Below, one piece after another: positions 40,201 through 53,409 of a stretch of DNA of 64,000 nt; positions within the stretch are counted from its first letter, which is position 1; each line of letters opens with the position of its first letter. Both the position numbers and the translations under genes were made by a program. This DNA comes from Baylisascaris procyonis (taxonomy: Eukaryota > Nematoda > Chromadorea > Rhabditida > Ascarididae): the NCBI GenBank assembly GCA_037389465.1, contig JAZARR010000153.1, positions 3,581,001 through 3,645,000 of the forward strand, in the 5' to 3' direction. The notes below the pieces were generated by a model. That model had not been told where the DNA came from. It did no database searches and saw nothing but the letters and a program-made list of their open reading frames with translations.

Positions 40201-43200
40201 ATGCTGCTGAGGTGCATACAGCTATGCACAGCGAATTTTGGACAGCATATCCAAGGTGGCGAATAAATATACTAAATTCTGTAAGCGATAGACTTCATCT
40301 TCAATTCATGCAGACAGCTCCCGTCTCCCAATGTTTGTCAAGAATCCAAATGACTTTGTGATTTTCTTCTCAACGATTCTGCATTTTTCACCGATGTTCA
40401 ATGTAATCACTTTCTCAGAGGATGACAAAGACGAGAGCGAATAGGGAGATCTTCATCAATTCCGCAATCGCATTTGTACGCAAGTATAACTTCGACGGTA
40501 TTGATATCGACTGGGAGTATCCAGGAGCACAAGATAAAGAAAACTTTTCTGCCTTCCTAAAGGTGAGCTTTTGCAATAAAGGTGGCATTTTCGTTAGAGC
40601 AATTCTTTGATAAAGCTGAATTCACTCTGCACAACATATTGTTCGGCTCTCTCAAAGTTTCTCAGAATATTAGTCAGCCAACATTTGGCCTGAAGCTGCA
40701 AGCTTCATTAAAAGATTATGGCCTTGGCAACTATTGGTCTCTTCTACGCCATCAGCTCCGTTGGCATTGGACAAAACTTGCGGAAGGCCTGAAGAGCTCG
40801 TGCGCTCTCTAGAACATTTTTATCGTAGAAGCCCTTCCCATATTCAACCCGGACTAAAAATTTATCCAACTATCATGTAACTTCTTAAAGTTCTTCGTCT
40901 TGCATCCTAACAAACTACATATGAGGAAACCTATCGTTCAGCTGTTCTGCTGCACAATTCCTATTGCATGGTGTAAGTTAATTCTATCTCCATCCATTCT
41001 CCTGACTGACTCAATAACAACATTTTTTCAAGCATCTCTCGTTTTCTAGGAGATGCTGGCAGCCGCTGAAGCCGAAGCAGCGCAAAGTGGTCTCGAACGT
41101 TTGCTGCTGACTGCTGCCGTAGCAGCAGGAGAATCAAACATTAACAATGGCTACGACGTACCGGTGATCGCACAGTAAGTTCATTTGATGCAGGAAAGAA
41201 TGCTCAACAATCAGTGCTAAATCAGTCTCCAAGATGCATGGTCGTTGCACATGTTGCTTGTTGTCTTGTGTAAGAGGAATCTCCCACGATCCATATCAGC
41301 ACTGTAAAAGTGCATTACAGAATGTTACTTGGTTTCAACCTCTCCAAGATTTTCAGATCATTATTGTCTAAGAGACTTTAAGGGTATAGAGCGACTTTGC
41401 GCCTTTAGCAATACAGAGCTCGAAATTTGCAGAACTTTCCAGCATTGCTATTATTGATTTTGTTTTGATTGTTCAAACAGTGGAAAAATAGACCAGAAAG
41501 CGTTTTGTAAGCAAAGCAGAATCCTGTGCAAAAATAATGTGAGCAAAATGGTTGAATCTCCTAGCGCTTACTCCCGATAGCGATCCTCGAAATCACTCTC
41601 CCTTGTTTCATCATAACATCCTAACACTATTGCAAATATTTTTTCAGGTACCTCGATTTCATAATGCTGATGTCATATGATTTTCACGGAGCTTGGGAAT
41701 CACAAACCGGTGAAAATAGTCCTTTGTATGCCCGAAAAGATGCGACATATTACCAAAAGACTCTGAGCACTGTAAGTCGCATTCGTAGCATTTTAGTGGA
41801 GCGTCCTCAAAACAAAGCTTGGGATACCAATAAAGCCTTCCGCACAAACTAAGCTCTATCAAATAGCGCTGGTAAAATGCCCGAAAAAAAATAACTTTCT
41901 ATTGAACATAAATTTTCTCCAGCAGCATCATTCATCATATCTTATAGGCTCAACAATTTTGTTAAGCAAAACTATTTGACGACGATAACAGCAATGTCTA
42001 GGGAATCCACTTCTCAGAAGTGCAGCCTTGATATCTCTGTCCACTTGAGGTTTGCTTCGAAACTATGAGACTAGGTTTATTTCCTCCATTCTATAATATA
42101 CTGAGACAGCCTTTTCTCCACAAAAGAAGCAATTTTAAGAGTGCATCTCTAGAGTTGCTCCTCATTACTTAATGCTTATGGTTTATCAAACAAAGTAGAG
42201 CAGCAGCAGGGTGATATATGGTGGCATCAAATAACCGGTCTTGAGATTTCTATATTCGTCAACGTAAAAAATTTACATTCGAAAATGTTCGTTTTCCCAT
42301 GGAGAACGATCAAAGTCTATTTGTTGTAACCGATTGCTCTTGGGGGGGGGGGGGGGGTTATGAGCAAACGCACTACGAAATCTGCAAACGCGATTTTATG
42401 TTTTACTCGGTCAGACAACGGCAAAAACAAGCTTTGCTTTAAGCATTTATGCAGGACGTCGAAAGCATGAGGGATTGTCTGCGTTATTCGCCTTTTTATA
42501 AAGTACTAGAAATCTCTGTAAAATCACGGGATGCAATTTGTGCTGCGTGCTTCCTGCGAAATGAAGTGATATTTGGAAAATTTTCTGGGACGCTCGAAAA
42601 TGTGCAAATGCGTGTGATAGCGAAGTCACAGCTGTGCATACATGCTCCTTAGTGAGCTGGTCGTCTGCTTTCCAGGAGACTTGCTAATCACACACTATGC
42701 ACATAATGTTTATAGTAAAATTGGGCTGTACTAAAATTTGATGCGTATCGCCTCGATTGACCCTTTTCTTCAGCACTGCTAATATCTGAATCCATGCATT
42801 TAGAACTGGGCTGCAAACTACTGGGCATCGAAAGGCATGCCACGCAATAAGATCATTGTTGGAATCGCAGCATATGGCAGAGGATGGACTTTGTCGAATC
42901 CATCAAACACCGGCTTGGGAGCTCCAGGAACTGCTTCGAAGGCTACACCTTATCTTAGAGAAGCAGGAATCGCCGCCTACTATGAGGTTCTCTGAAACTT
43001 TTAAGGAATCGAAGCTCTTTTCGTGGGAAGGGATGGCTTCTGAAGCGCCTTGCATGGATATTTCAGGTTTAATGGCTTGTGCCATTTGTAAAAATAACTA
43101 ATTTGATATTTGAATATTTTGTAAGGGGAGCTTATAGATTTGTGTCGTTGTTCGGTGGTCCAGTCGGAACCATTCAGCATCCTCTGATGCCGTACTTCGG

Positions 43201-46200
43201 AAGTCTAGAGGATTAATTAAGCCTTATATCTAATCGACTCCTAGGAAATCTTAGTATTGGAAATGTTACCTTGCTTTGCGAGGCTAGCCATCTTTCACCG
43301 GAAGAAACACTATTGTCACCTATGCTCACATAAAGGAATGCAAAAAAATTCTCAGTCGGTAGAGGAAACCCAATCAAAGGGCCAGAGACTGGTAAGCAGA
43401 TTGCTTGACTCCCAAAGCGCTCATTAGAACGTCCCAATAATCTGCGGACATTTTCTTCCCTTCAAGCTCTTAGGCGGAATTCTGGCAGACATCTAATATT
43501 TCAAATCCTTGCGCGACTTGTCGACTAGGAAAAGGACCACTACAACCACATGTAAACATTGAGAGAAATTTACGGTTTTCTTCGGAAAACAGTGAGAAAT
43601 TATTAACAGTTTTCCAGCGCCAGTTCGATTCAGCAATTTTCTCTCTCCTCGATTACATTTTTTTACAATTCCTTTTAACTCAGTTCGTTATAGCATATCG
43701 GCTGCGTGAAAATGATTTGAGACTTGTCGCTTCACACACGACAACTTTCGAACGGACCATTAACCCTTCCTCACCCCCTCCTCGCCCCTCCCCTCCTCCG
43801 GTCCTCTCATCTATACTTCAGGAACAACAGAAAACTATTCCAAGCGAAAACCATTTGAGGAAGAATATTCCTTTCATTAAAAGAAGAAAAAAACTGGGCG
43901 GATACAGTAGGTGCTTTCGGAACAGTGTTGAATAAAATGTGATGAATCAATGAATTATTTTATTAATTGCGAAGTGCTATGGAGCTACCTAATTCGAAGA
44001 TATGATATTTGAAGTTATGTGATATGTTATCACAAGGAGCGCAACGTTTCTGGGATGACGAACAAAAAGTGCCATATCTCGTGCAAGGTAACCAATGGTT
44101 CGGTTACGATGACGTGGAATCAGTCACCATTAAGGTAAGTGATAAGTTTTAAGCTCAAATGAAGCTTTCCAGAAATTGGTGCTTACTAAATACCAGAAAG
44201 TCATAGGTTTTTAGTGAGAAATTCTTGTGGGCTATGAGAAATAGACCATTGTAGCTATTAATTAAGAAGAATGAGAGAAATCAACTGCGATGTAAATAGT
44301 GATAATTTTCACTCTTTGTGGCTTAGTGAAAAATACCTCAGAGCGTCGTATCGCCTTTGCGAATGTACATAGCATGTTCCTTACTTTGTGTTCAAAAGTA
44401 ACGATAGCAGTCAACGTCATACGGCAATAAATGTGCCTCTTATTTTAGAAAAAATGAAACCAATGAAGGCATTATCATTTTGTAGATGCATTACATAATA
44501 GACGAAGGATTCGGTGGTGCATTTGCATGGACCCTCGCTCTCGACGACTTCAGGGGACAGTGCCCTGATGACAAAGGAGTGCGCTATCCGCTCATCAGTC
44601 TCTTCGGTAAAATACTTGGAGGAGGCGTAGTTCCCGTATGTTTTTTTCCTCGTTAGATATGACATCTATTAAGGTCAGTTATGAGTTGGGTCACTCTATG
44701 ACATGTTTTGCTAAGCATAACATGTGCCACAAATTGGAGAAGCATTTACTGACAGAAAAACATATTGCCACCTCCAAATGTTTTGGAACGCGAAATTGAG
44801 GCCGTCTTTTCGCTACGCTCTTTTTTGAAGAATTTTCTTTATGAAATTTTATATTGTTATTGATCAACGTAAGAGGCAACAATGGACAATTAAAAGATGC
44901 ACAAGCAACGGAAGGCTAATGAATCAGACAATCCAAACTAGCCAAAAGGTTACCCACTCTGAGTGCTGGCGTACGGAATCCTCCAGACATCTCTCTGAAT
45001 TCCGCCGGGATTTGAATTGGAACACACAGCTTCGAAGAGTATAGCAAACAATAGTGTTAAAAATATTAGTACAGGTGAAATAGAAGTGTGGTGCTACCAC
45101 CAGTGTCTCAGATTCTCGCTGCCTATGAATTTTTATAAACAGCAGAGCGGATTCTGGTCGCTCAACTCGGTGCATATTTTATCGGCTACTAGTGCTGCAG
45201 TAAGGCAAAAAAGTATTGCACCTAGAATTGCAACAAGATCTCCGTTTCGAAGTCCTGAATTCTAGAGTTTTCCGAGTTCGGATTGCTGCATTTTGGAACA
45301 CAAAGTGAGAATACGAAAGTGACGCCTTCAGAAACTGTTGTGCATACTGACGAAATTATTCATTTGGTTTTATGATGTCAGCAGAATTTCACACCTTTCC
45401 TCTGTAAAAATAATATAGAAGAGGCCGCGAAAGTTCTCTTAACGACAGGAGAGCAATTTCATGTGTCAGCGTTTGGTGATGTCAAAACTCAAGGCGGGCT
45501 TTTTTCCTGATAGAATCCGTTGAAAGATCGATCTGCTACGCTTGATGCAGGAAGAATTTAGGTCCATAACAGTTTGCAAACGGGGCGGAACTTGTGAACA
45601 TCAAACTCGTAGTCCCAGCAAAGAAAGGGCATGAGGGACGCTCCATATTTTTATGAAGTGATAAAGAAAGAGGCAAAACATGTACTGTCCATATAATGGT
45701 CTGAGGACCAAATTTCAATTCCTGTGAAGCCCCTCGAATAATCTCAAGCAATTGTATTCGCGCCAGTTTCTAAAGAGTGATGTCATCAATGGAACGGTGT
45801 GAGGAGAGCGGTGAGAAGGCGTGGATCTTGGGACAACGGTTTACAAATTACAATACTTCTGAGGGAGGGTATTGACGAAGTTTATTGGGAGCATCCTCTG
45901 CGGCTCATATATTCTTGTAAAAGCGCTTTTTTTAATAGGGGTGCATATACTTGCCAGTAGAGGCCTAGAAATCGCAGTAAATGTTAGGAGGGATCTGCGC
46001 ACTGAAAAGCGTTGTTTCTAGTGTTTTAATTTAAGCCCTAGAAATGGGCTGCTTTGAGATCCCTTCAAATCGCCCCTGTACATAGCATCCCTAAATCACA
46101 TACTTTTTTTTACAAAGTGGTAGAATAAGGGCCTCTCTTGGACAAGACCGATTGCCTGCATTGCGTGAACATGTTCATTAAATTTTCTGCCAACGCGCCG

Positions 46201-47677
46201 GCTATAAACCTTCCTCGCGCAAGACATATTTTGCGTTTCCATTGCTCTAATAAAGAATATGGCAGTTGCAACAATTTTTGACACTGCAACCATACGATTT
46301 TTATCTATCACTTCGAGCATTTGCGGAGAAATTAAACGAAGATGAAAAGTCGTCGATGTGAAAGCGAACGCATCATCGATGACGATTGTTATTTAGTCAC
46401 GCAGTAGGCTGTTTTGGCGAGCAATCTGGTCACTAAAGAGGTCACTGAACATTTAAAAAGATCTCCTTCCATGGGAAATCGTTCCCTTCTGAAAATTTAA
46501 CTGCGCTAGATGAAAGTACAGACAAGCCATCAGAGTTTATAAGAAACTGTTCATTCATATATGTGCTTCTGCGTTGTCGAATGCATGGAAGAGACAAACA
46601 ATGTAACCATGAAAGGAGCGGCCTCAAATAATGAGAACGAGACGTGAGAACAAAAAAATAAATTTTTATGAGATAAAGTAATATAATAGTCTCCTCGTCT
46701 TTGTTTGTTCCGACCCTGGCTCAGTTGTTGCATCCCTTCAAATTCTTGACAATGCCTTTTGCTCAGTCGTACTCATAATATTTCGTTCTATATACTATTA
46801 CATCGGAGAGATGCTCTTGCATCGCACACGTTAGCAAACACTCAAAGAAGAGCGTCTAAAGTGCATAACGATGGAGTTAATTTTGCTCCACGTTGTTTCA
46901 CTTCACTTCTACAAGTTATATTATTGTCTGACACGATAAGGCTGCATATTGGAAATTAGTTTCTCGGAAAGAGATCACACTGTCTGGAGTAAAGTGTCAA
47001 CAATGTGTCTTTAAGTTTTTCATCTGCTAATGCTTTAGACAGTACAGCCTACCCCACAAACGAGCACATGGACTCCTCCAGCAACACAACCGTCCACTCA
47101 ACCACCCGTGGCGACGTCTACAAGCCAACCAGGAGGTGAGTCCTGGAATCATTCTGAAAATAGTTTCATCTCAACTTGAGCAGTTGTTTGCAGCCATCTA
47201 TTAGGTAAAAGAATCGAAGTGAAAACTGTGTGGGCTGTATCCCATGTGCCTTTTGCAACCTCTTTCCTTTTCGATCTCGAAGCCCTATTCTCTTTCAGTC
47301 AGCTTTATTGATGCCGAAGGGATTTGAAATTCGGTCTTATGGTCAGCACTTTTTCACTTTTTGCAGTAAGAAAGAATTATCGTCAAATGAAAAACACTGC
47401 TAGTGGACACGTCTCGAGAGCAGCTCGGTCCTACGAAGATCGTTCGTAATTAAAAAACTCTTCACTTTTTAAAATTCATTAAACTTCTGAAATCATATTT
47501 CGCTTTACAGAATTCACCTGCACGTCCGATGGATTCTTCCCCGACCCCGCAGATCCAACCCATTTTTATCGGTGCGTATCTGGCATAGCCTATCCATTTA
47601 CCTGCCCAAGTGGTACCATCTTCAAGCAAGAAGTCGAATCCTGCGTATATCTCGATTCAAGCAAACGCAGTACGTAA
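37241..47677 (+). CDS. chitinase, GH18 + CBM14-like (copy B, 12 exons)
   Basis: Second secreted GH18 chitinase. Exons: 37241-37325, 38178-38264, 38996-39089, 39828-39969, 40419-40562, 41050-41174, 41648-41771, 42804-42986, 44015-44134, 44486-44635, 47039-47135 and 47511-47677; all junctions keep frame, giving 505 residues. Exon lengths equal those of copy A except the linker exon, which is one codon longer. The signal peptide (1-23), catalytic DGIDIDWE with E169, MSYDF and AYGRGWTL are intact. In exon 10 copy A's [10 protein letters not shown] is [10 protein letters not shown] here, replacing a usually conserved Asp. The linker (419-450) is Thr/Pro/Gln-rich. The CBM14-like tail keeps TSDGFFPDP and FYRCVSG but has only four cysteines and diverges strongly from copy A. 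The TAA stop lies inside a donor-like GTAAAC. By hand count the GH18 part differs from copy A at about 54 of about 419 residues. No inactivating change was seen. Confidence 0.93.
42342..42357. repeat. poly-G run
   Basis: Sixteen consecutive G residues in intron 7 of chitinase B. Such runs can form quadruplexes, are unstable, and often mark assembly uncertainty. Confidence 0.9.
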
Positions 47678-50600
47678 ACAGGTAACCAATCAATCAGCCC
47701 AAAATATTACTGAATAATTAATTAATGTGTCATCAGTAATCTAATTGGACTTCGGACAAGCGAGCTTGCTAGCATGGCGGAAAGTATAGGGTCTCAGGGG
47801 CTAAATTTTCGTGGCGAACAATCGACTCGTGACAAGATCTTTAAAAGGATCAATTTAGTTTCAATTTGTCGTTAAATCGGTTTGAGCTTAGAAAACCCGG
47901 TCTAGCCATATAGGCTGCATACGGTCTAAGAAGCTGTTTGTTTTGCCACGGTCATTAAAATGCTGGAAATGTGCATTTTCTTGTCTGCGAATAGACAAAA
48001 AGTTCGAAGTATCGAAGTTTCTATCGATCTCTAAGCACCAGTTATGTTGACAAAAATAATTTTTACAACGTTTAATGATCCCATTTTTTATTGTATAACC
48101 CAAAATTCAAGAAGCATGATGTTTTTGTCGTTAAGTGCTACGAAATTATATACTAAAGGGCTTCTAAAATCGATTACCATGCCACATTTCTGCGAGTACC
48201 GACAAGACGATGCGAAAAACACCTCGAAAGCAGTGAACATAACAAATTTTAGGAGCGTCTTTAAATGAGCGCTTCATTATGCATAACGAGAAACAGTGCG
48301 GAGGGCTGCCATGTACAATGTGTGTGCAATTGATACAATTTGAGGCATCCTTAGAAATGAAATCGATGCAAGGAACGCTTGCGAATAATAGAACATAGCG
48401 CTAAGAATAGTTGAAGTGATTGGGTAACATGCAAATGCTAATACGCGATAGTCTTATCCACGAGGTGTGGCAGAGTTCGACGTGGCAAAGATGGACGATT
48501 CGTAAAGAAGTAACAAACAAGTCATGAGCCAAACGATGTCTTTCGGAACTGTTCCCTAAATGAAGTCTAAGTTGAGGTAGAAGTTGACAATCCGAAAGCA
48601 TTTAACGGCAACGTGCACGCAGTGCAAATGCTCAGTAATGACATGACATGCAATCTTGTACATAGAATTCTTGCACATACGCAACATCCAGACGCCTAGT
48701 CCTCTCCTTCATCTCCACTATTCAACCGACTTTTCGAGCAACTCTAAGAACGGCCGCATTCAGTACGAACTGGTAGCGTTTCTAATTCCATCTAAAAAGA
48801 GTGCTTCAGAAGCAAATGGTAGACTGAGAACGAAGAGTACCGTGCTCAGATGAGTATTTGCTCAATCGTAGAGAACGGAATCGCACCCTTATGCTGCCGT
48901 CCATTTTGCACGGAAATGTGTGCAATAAATAAAAAAATCTAGATTTTTTAGGAGTAAAATGCATCTCTCTCAGCCGAGAACACGAAAAAGAATGAAGCTT
49001 TTATCATTCCCTTTCTTTCGATGTTTTTTCTCTTCTAAAAGGCTACGCTTAAAAGTTCTCTGAGGAAGCTGTTTCGCATTTCTGAAGAAAAATGACATAT
49101 CAGTGCATTTTGGATCGTCCTGAACATAGAGAATGCTGATCCACTAACTACACTTCCGCAAGACTGGTTAAGGTGCCGATGACAACGAATGGTCAAGAAG
49201 TGCTATGAACCACATGCTTGCCATATGTGATATATTCCATTCCTTTGGGGGCCTAATTCCGAACCTTTGTTGTCACTTATCAAAATTAGGAACTGCAGCA
49301 GCAGTCCCTCAAACTTCTCGTCTATAATGAAGCTTAAAATCCGCTTTGAAACTTTTGTGCAGGAGAAAAATGTGATAAACTTTGAAAAATACATAAATGA
49401 AAATTTTGAAAAGAAGGGTGGATAAAACGATGAAAATATAACAGATAAACCAGTAAGATTTTCTTTATAAAACGTTCTGTTTGCCGGAAGTCGAAGGGAG
49501 TGAGATCAGGCTTCATGGAATTTCTTACTCACCGTTTGAGTTCTCCAAGCGTGCGCTCCTTCATTCCCTGATAGCAGCCACACTCTTTTCCGGACCCTAC
49601 TTTTAAGGTTTCTACCTCGTAACCGGCTGCAGATTTAAAAAAAAAAATTTTTTGAACTTTTTTCTCGCTATCTTCTTAATCTGCTGCTATCTTAACTTTC
49701 TTAACCGCTATCTTAAATCTCTTAATTAAAAACTTTCTTAAAATGACTTTTCATTTATCAACAATACCCCATAAGTTAATCTGCTGCTTAAATCCGAAAG
49801 CTAAAATTTCGACGCTGCTACTTGTGGGAGATAGAGAGCAGTTTTGCTCGAATTTCATGCACTCACTCGAATTTCATCGATCTCTCGGCAGTGGTGCATA
49901 TAATTTTATAATTCAGAATTTTATTGCCGAAGTGGGTTTTAACCCAGTTTACGGCCAAGATTAATACTACGATAAGTGGAGAAGAAGCAAATCCTGCAGC
50001 AAAAAAACGGCATTGGACGAAGTGTGGAAATCAACTGACCGTGTGGGTGAATATCGATAATGCTTGTTGACATGTCATCAGATTTAGTTGAACGACTTAT
50101 TTTCCGGCTTGAAGAATGTTTTAAAAAATTTGGCCCATTTAAGATCTGAATGAGACTTCACACGCTGTGGTTATGCTTCAATTAGTCATTGTTTTGAAGG
50201 GTTAAGATTCAAGAGTTAGCCCTTCCTTGATACTCTCTGTCTGACGCTTTCTTTTGCAGGTGACACGAGAAACGTATTTCGAATGCCGATGAAGCAGCTT
50301 ATACGACGAAGTTGCCGACGATGCAAGCGTCCCGATACGTTTCTTATACCGCCGTTTTCTAGTTCTGTGTTCAAGTAGATAGATCACCTTTAGCAATTAA
50401 TTCAGTATCTTCTCATCTGTAATGTTGGTTTTATCAGCTGTTTGCTTGTTGCTCTCAAAGTTCAGGATATTGCAGTTGATATCGATTTCGCGTCGTATCG
50501 CTGACGACAAACTGCTTTTCCTGAAAGAACTGGAGTACTTAAGCTTACATTTCTTCGACCGCTCCATATCAGTTAATAAGTAAATAGCTGTTTAAGAAAG

Positions 50601-50905
50601 TATTCGTTTCCCGCATCTTACCACTTTGAACAGATATTTTCAAGGATATGTTATTAGTAGTTCTGTAGTTCTTGTGCTTATATCGACCGAAAAAGGCTTA
50701 TTCTTACTTGCTTCCGTGAAAGCCTACATATCACTTCGAAAAATCTTGTGATGTATTTGTGGTTACTCAACTAGCGCCCATTAACTGCGAGCCTATTGTC
50801 CTTATTGCTCACTGCCGACGAAAGGATTGGGGTGATGGTGCGGCGAAGCTGTTTGACAATATACCTCTTCGTTAGCAGCTGAGAAAAAGATCATTTTGGT
50901 ATTTT
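47678..50905. other. 3' flank of chitinase B
   Basis: Non-coding sequence paralogous to 27462-30110. The match is clear at about 48340-48430 and 50370-50900 and weak between. No supported gene. An A/T homopolymer-rich patch lies at 49630-49740. Confidence 0.5.
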
Positions 50906-50944
50906 AAGTGCATAAATCGTCCAGGCGGCATCATGGAACTCCGG

Positions 50945-51125
50945 ATACTTCGCGTACACGCAAACGCACGACGGTCGATGCGAACAACACACGCGCAATT
51001 GTGCACACATATGCGCACGCGCAAGCACGCAGACATAAATTTGCACGCCAACATTCACACGCACACGGACACAAACGCGAAAGCGGCCACGAATACGCAG
51101 AGCACGAGCACATATGCACGCGCGC
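50945..51125. repeat. CA/CG-rich alternating tract after copy B
   Basis: About 180 bases of GTACACGCAAACGCACG and CACATATGCGCACGCGC type sequence. It starts about 40 bases after homology between the duplicates ends and resembles the long tract at 31130-31825. Open frames across it are low-complexity artefacts. Confidence 0.8.
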
Positions 51126-51261
51126 GATCAGCTTTCAAACACACGTTCTCCTGCGACTTTGCCAGTGTGGCCATCTGCAAGAAACTGCTAATAGGCATAG
51201 TAGATAAGAACATATGTGAAGGTTCAAGACGTCAAGCCCCAAATTCAAATCGGTGAAGGTA

Positions 51262-53409
51262 ATGCGCTTTTCCAAGTGCAAGAATAGCATTGCCCGGCCA
51301 CCGCCTGTGTCAGATCCAGCTCTAGTGGTGGACAATAACAATATCCGAGATAGCTTGCATAACATGTTAGCTGCGATCGGTGGTTCTACCTCTCATTCGG
51401 CGTCCCATCGCAATAAAGTTACTGCGTTCATTGAACGTATTTGTCAGTTGTTCAACGCCCTGTCACGTCGTTCCTTTTTGCTGGATTTTCCAGCCGCTTT
51501 CCGAGAACGACGGAGCGAAAATCGCGTTTATATTTCAAAAACTTCAGGCTCCATTCCCAATGACCCACAAAGTCAGGTGTTTTTGAAGAAATATTTTCAG
51601 TCCGTCAAGTAAGTATAGTCTTTTTTGCCATACGTGATCTCCTTTGTGAGACATCCATACCGCATTGCGCTTATCCGACCTAAAACATGCTTACGCTGTG
51701 CTTCTACTCGCTGACCAAGAGAGCCATGCTACGACTACGCGGTGGGCTAACATGGCACTGTGTTGCGCGGTGTAGTTTCAACGAGTATAGGTAAAGTCAT
51801 CCTGCACGCCTTATCCAACTTATTAGTTAGACTTGAAACTTTCAGAGATAATTTTCTGGATGGTCTTGACTTTGCATACTTCATTAATGAAATTGGGTCT
51901 TTCGCCCAAATGCCATGCCATGCCAATCGACCATTGTTAGTGATCGCCATACCAACTGGCTCCTGTCAATCTAGAGAATAAACGGGGAACAAATTCTACG
52001 CAAGATTTATTCGCTGACCAGTTCCGATAACTCGTCTACTCAGGACTCCGGGAACTTCTTGAAAAAAATGCCCAAAGTTTATTTATGACTTTGAAAATTG
52101 TACTAAAGAAACCAAAAGTTCACCAGTGAATTTTCTCACCGCGGCGCCTATGTATTCTGTTCGCTTTTATTGGCAGCTACACATTTTTCATGATTCATTA
52201 ACGAAGCAATTTCACCATCGAATTTTCCGACTTTTGCAGGTGCATTGAGACTTCACTGCTAGTTTATCATGTAAAACAACAAGCAATGAATTGGGTCGTC
52301 ATTATCTAAGACAATTATGTGTAACGGCTGATCGCCATTATGCTCGCTGTATTTCAGCAGAATTCAACCGCTTGTCGACGACATCGCCCGTTTATCTTAT
52401 CTTTGTTCCATGTCTGAATTTGCTTTCACTTTTGCATTGAGATCGTCATCTACTGCTGCCTCCGTAAAGGGTAAACATTTTCGATATCGGCCGTGTGGTA
52501 GATAGAACATGTCCCTACTCATTAACATTATTAATTATAATCCTATCGCGGTTCATCTTGCCCATTTTATTTTTGTTCTCGACGTGGCAAGAGGGAGATA
52601 AGGATACATGTCTGTTTAGTGGTCTTTACCGTTGTTACTGTATATACTAAGGAAACCAAACGAAAAAAAATGGGGGAAAAAGCGAGAAAGGGTTCCTCTA
52701 GTACGACTCATTCGGTCACAAATATATAAGACAAAAAATATGAATATATATATATTTTTTTCTTTTTTTTTCATAGAGCAACCTAATCAGACTCTTTCGA
52801 GTGTGACCTTTGAGCCATCTCGGTAAGTGCAGTAGTAGTAACGAGGACGGTAAGGACGAATCGCCGAGTTTGATAGAGAGAAAAATTTTGGACTACCCGC
52901 TTTTCGAAAAGTTTCTCGACTCAATTACGAATGTTTGCTGGCTCAAAGAATGCAGATAATTTGTTTTCGTTGAAAATCTTTGCACTCACTTGCGAAATTT
53001 GACCCTCATCCGTGATTTTTGTCTCAAACTTAAAAGCACTTTTGTCAGCGTTGCATTCCCTTTGAGACCATGAAAGCAACCAGTTGTGGTAGAGATATTA
53101 ATAGTTGTTCATGGAAAGCTGAAACCGAATGGGAGGAATTTTGATGTTGGCACCTCGCTGTCTCAGTTGATCTCTTTTTCTGTCGCCTTATTTTATATTC
53201 GTTCTGTTTTCAGTCATTTCGGCCTCGATCGGTACGATGATAGCGCACACTCGGTTCGACGAAACCATAGAGACGCTATGCGGATGTCACTTACCCGATG
53301 TAGTCTGAAGGACGATTACACCTTGTGCTCGCATCCAGCTCTCCAAAACTTATTCGCGCCAAGACTGTGAAACATCAAGCAAGGCCGAAAGGCATTAAGG
53401 CGCAATAAA
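51262..53409 (+). CDS. candidate gene of unknown family (partial exon model)
   Basis: I do not recognise the protein. Four pieces suggest a plus-strand gene. First, an open frame from ATG 51262 to about 51610, ending at a strong GTAAGT donor. Second, an open frame at about 51780-51981 containing ALSNLLVRLETFRDNFLDGL. Third, a 46-base exon, 52777-52822, with a T-rich CATAG acceptor and a GTAAGT donor. Fourth, 53214-53370, with acceptor GTTTTCAG and a TGA stop. Exons three and four join in phase to give EPSRHFGLDRYDDS. An AATAAA lies at 53404-53409, 34 bases after the stop, as expected for a 3' end. The links from pieces one and two to three do not resolve cleanly (no good acceptor for piece two), so the 5' half may be wrong or belong to another gene. 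No signal peptide or membrane segment is evident. Confidence 0.35.
53404..53409 (+). terminator. polyadenylation signal AATAAA
   Basis: AATAAA shortly downstream of the TGA that ends the exon at 53214-53370. Position and strand fit 3'-end formation of the candidate gene. Confidence 0.4.
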
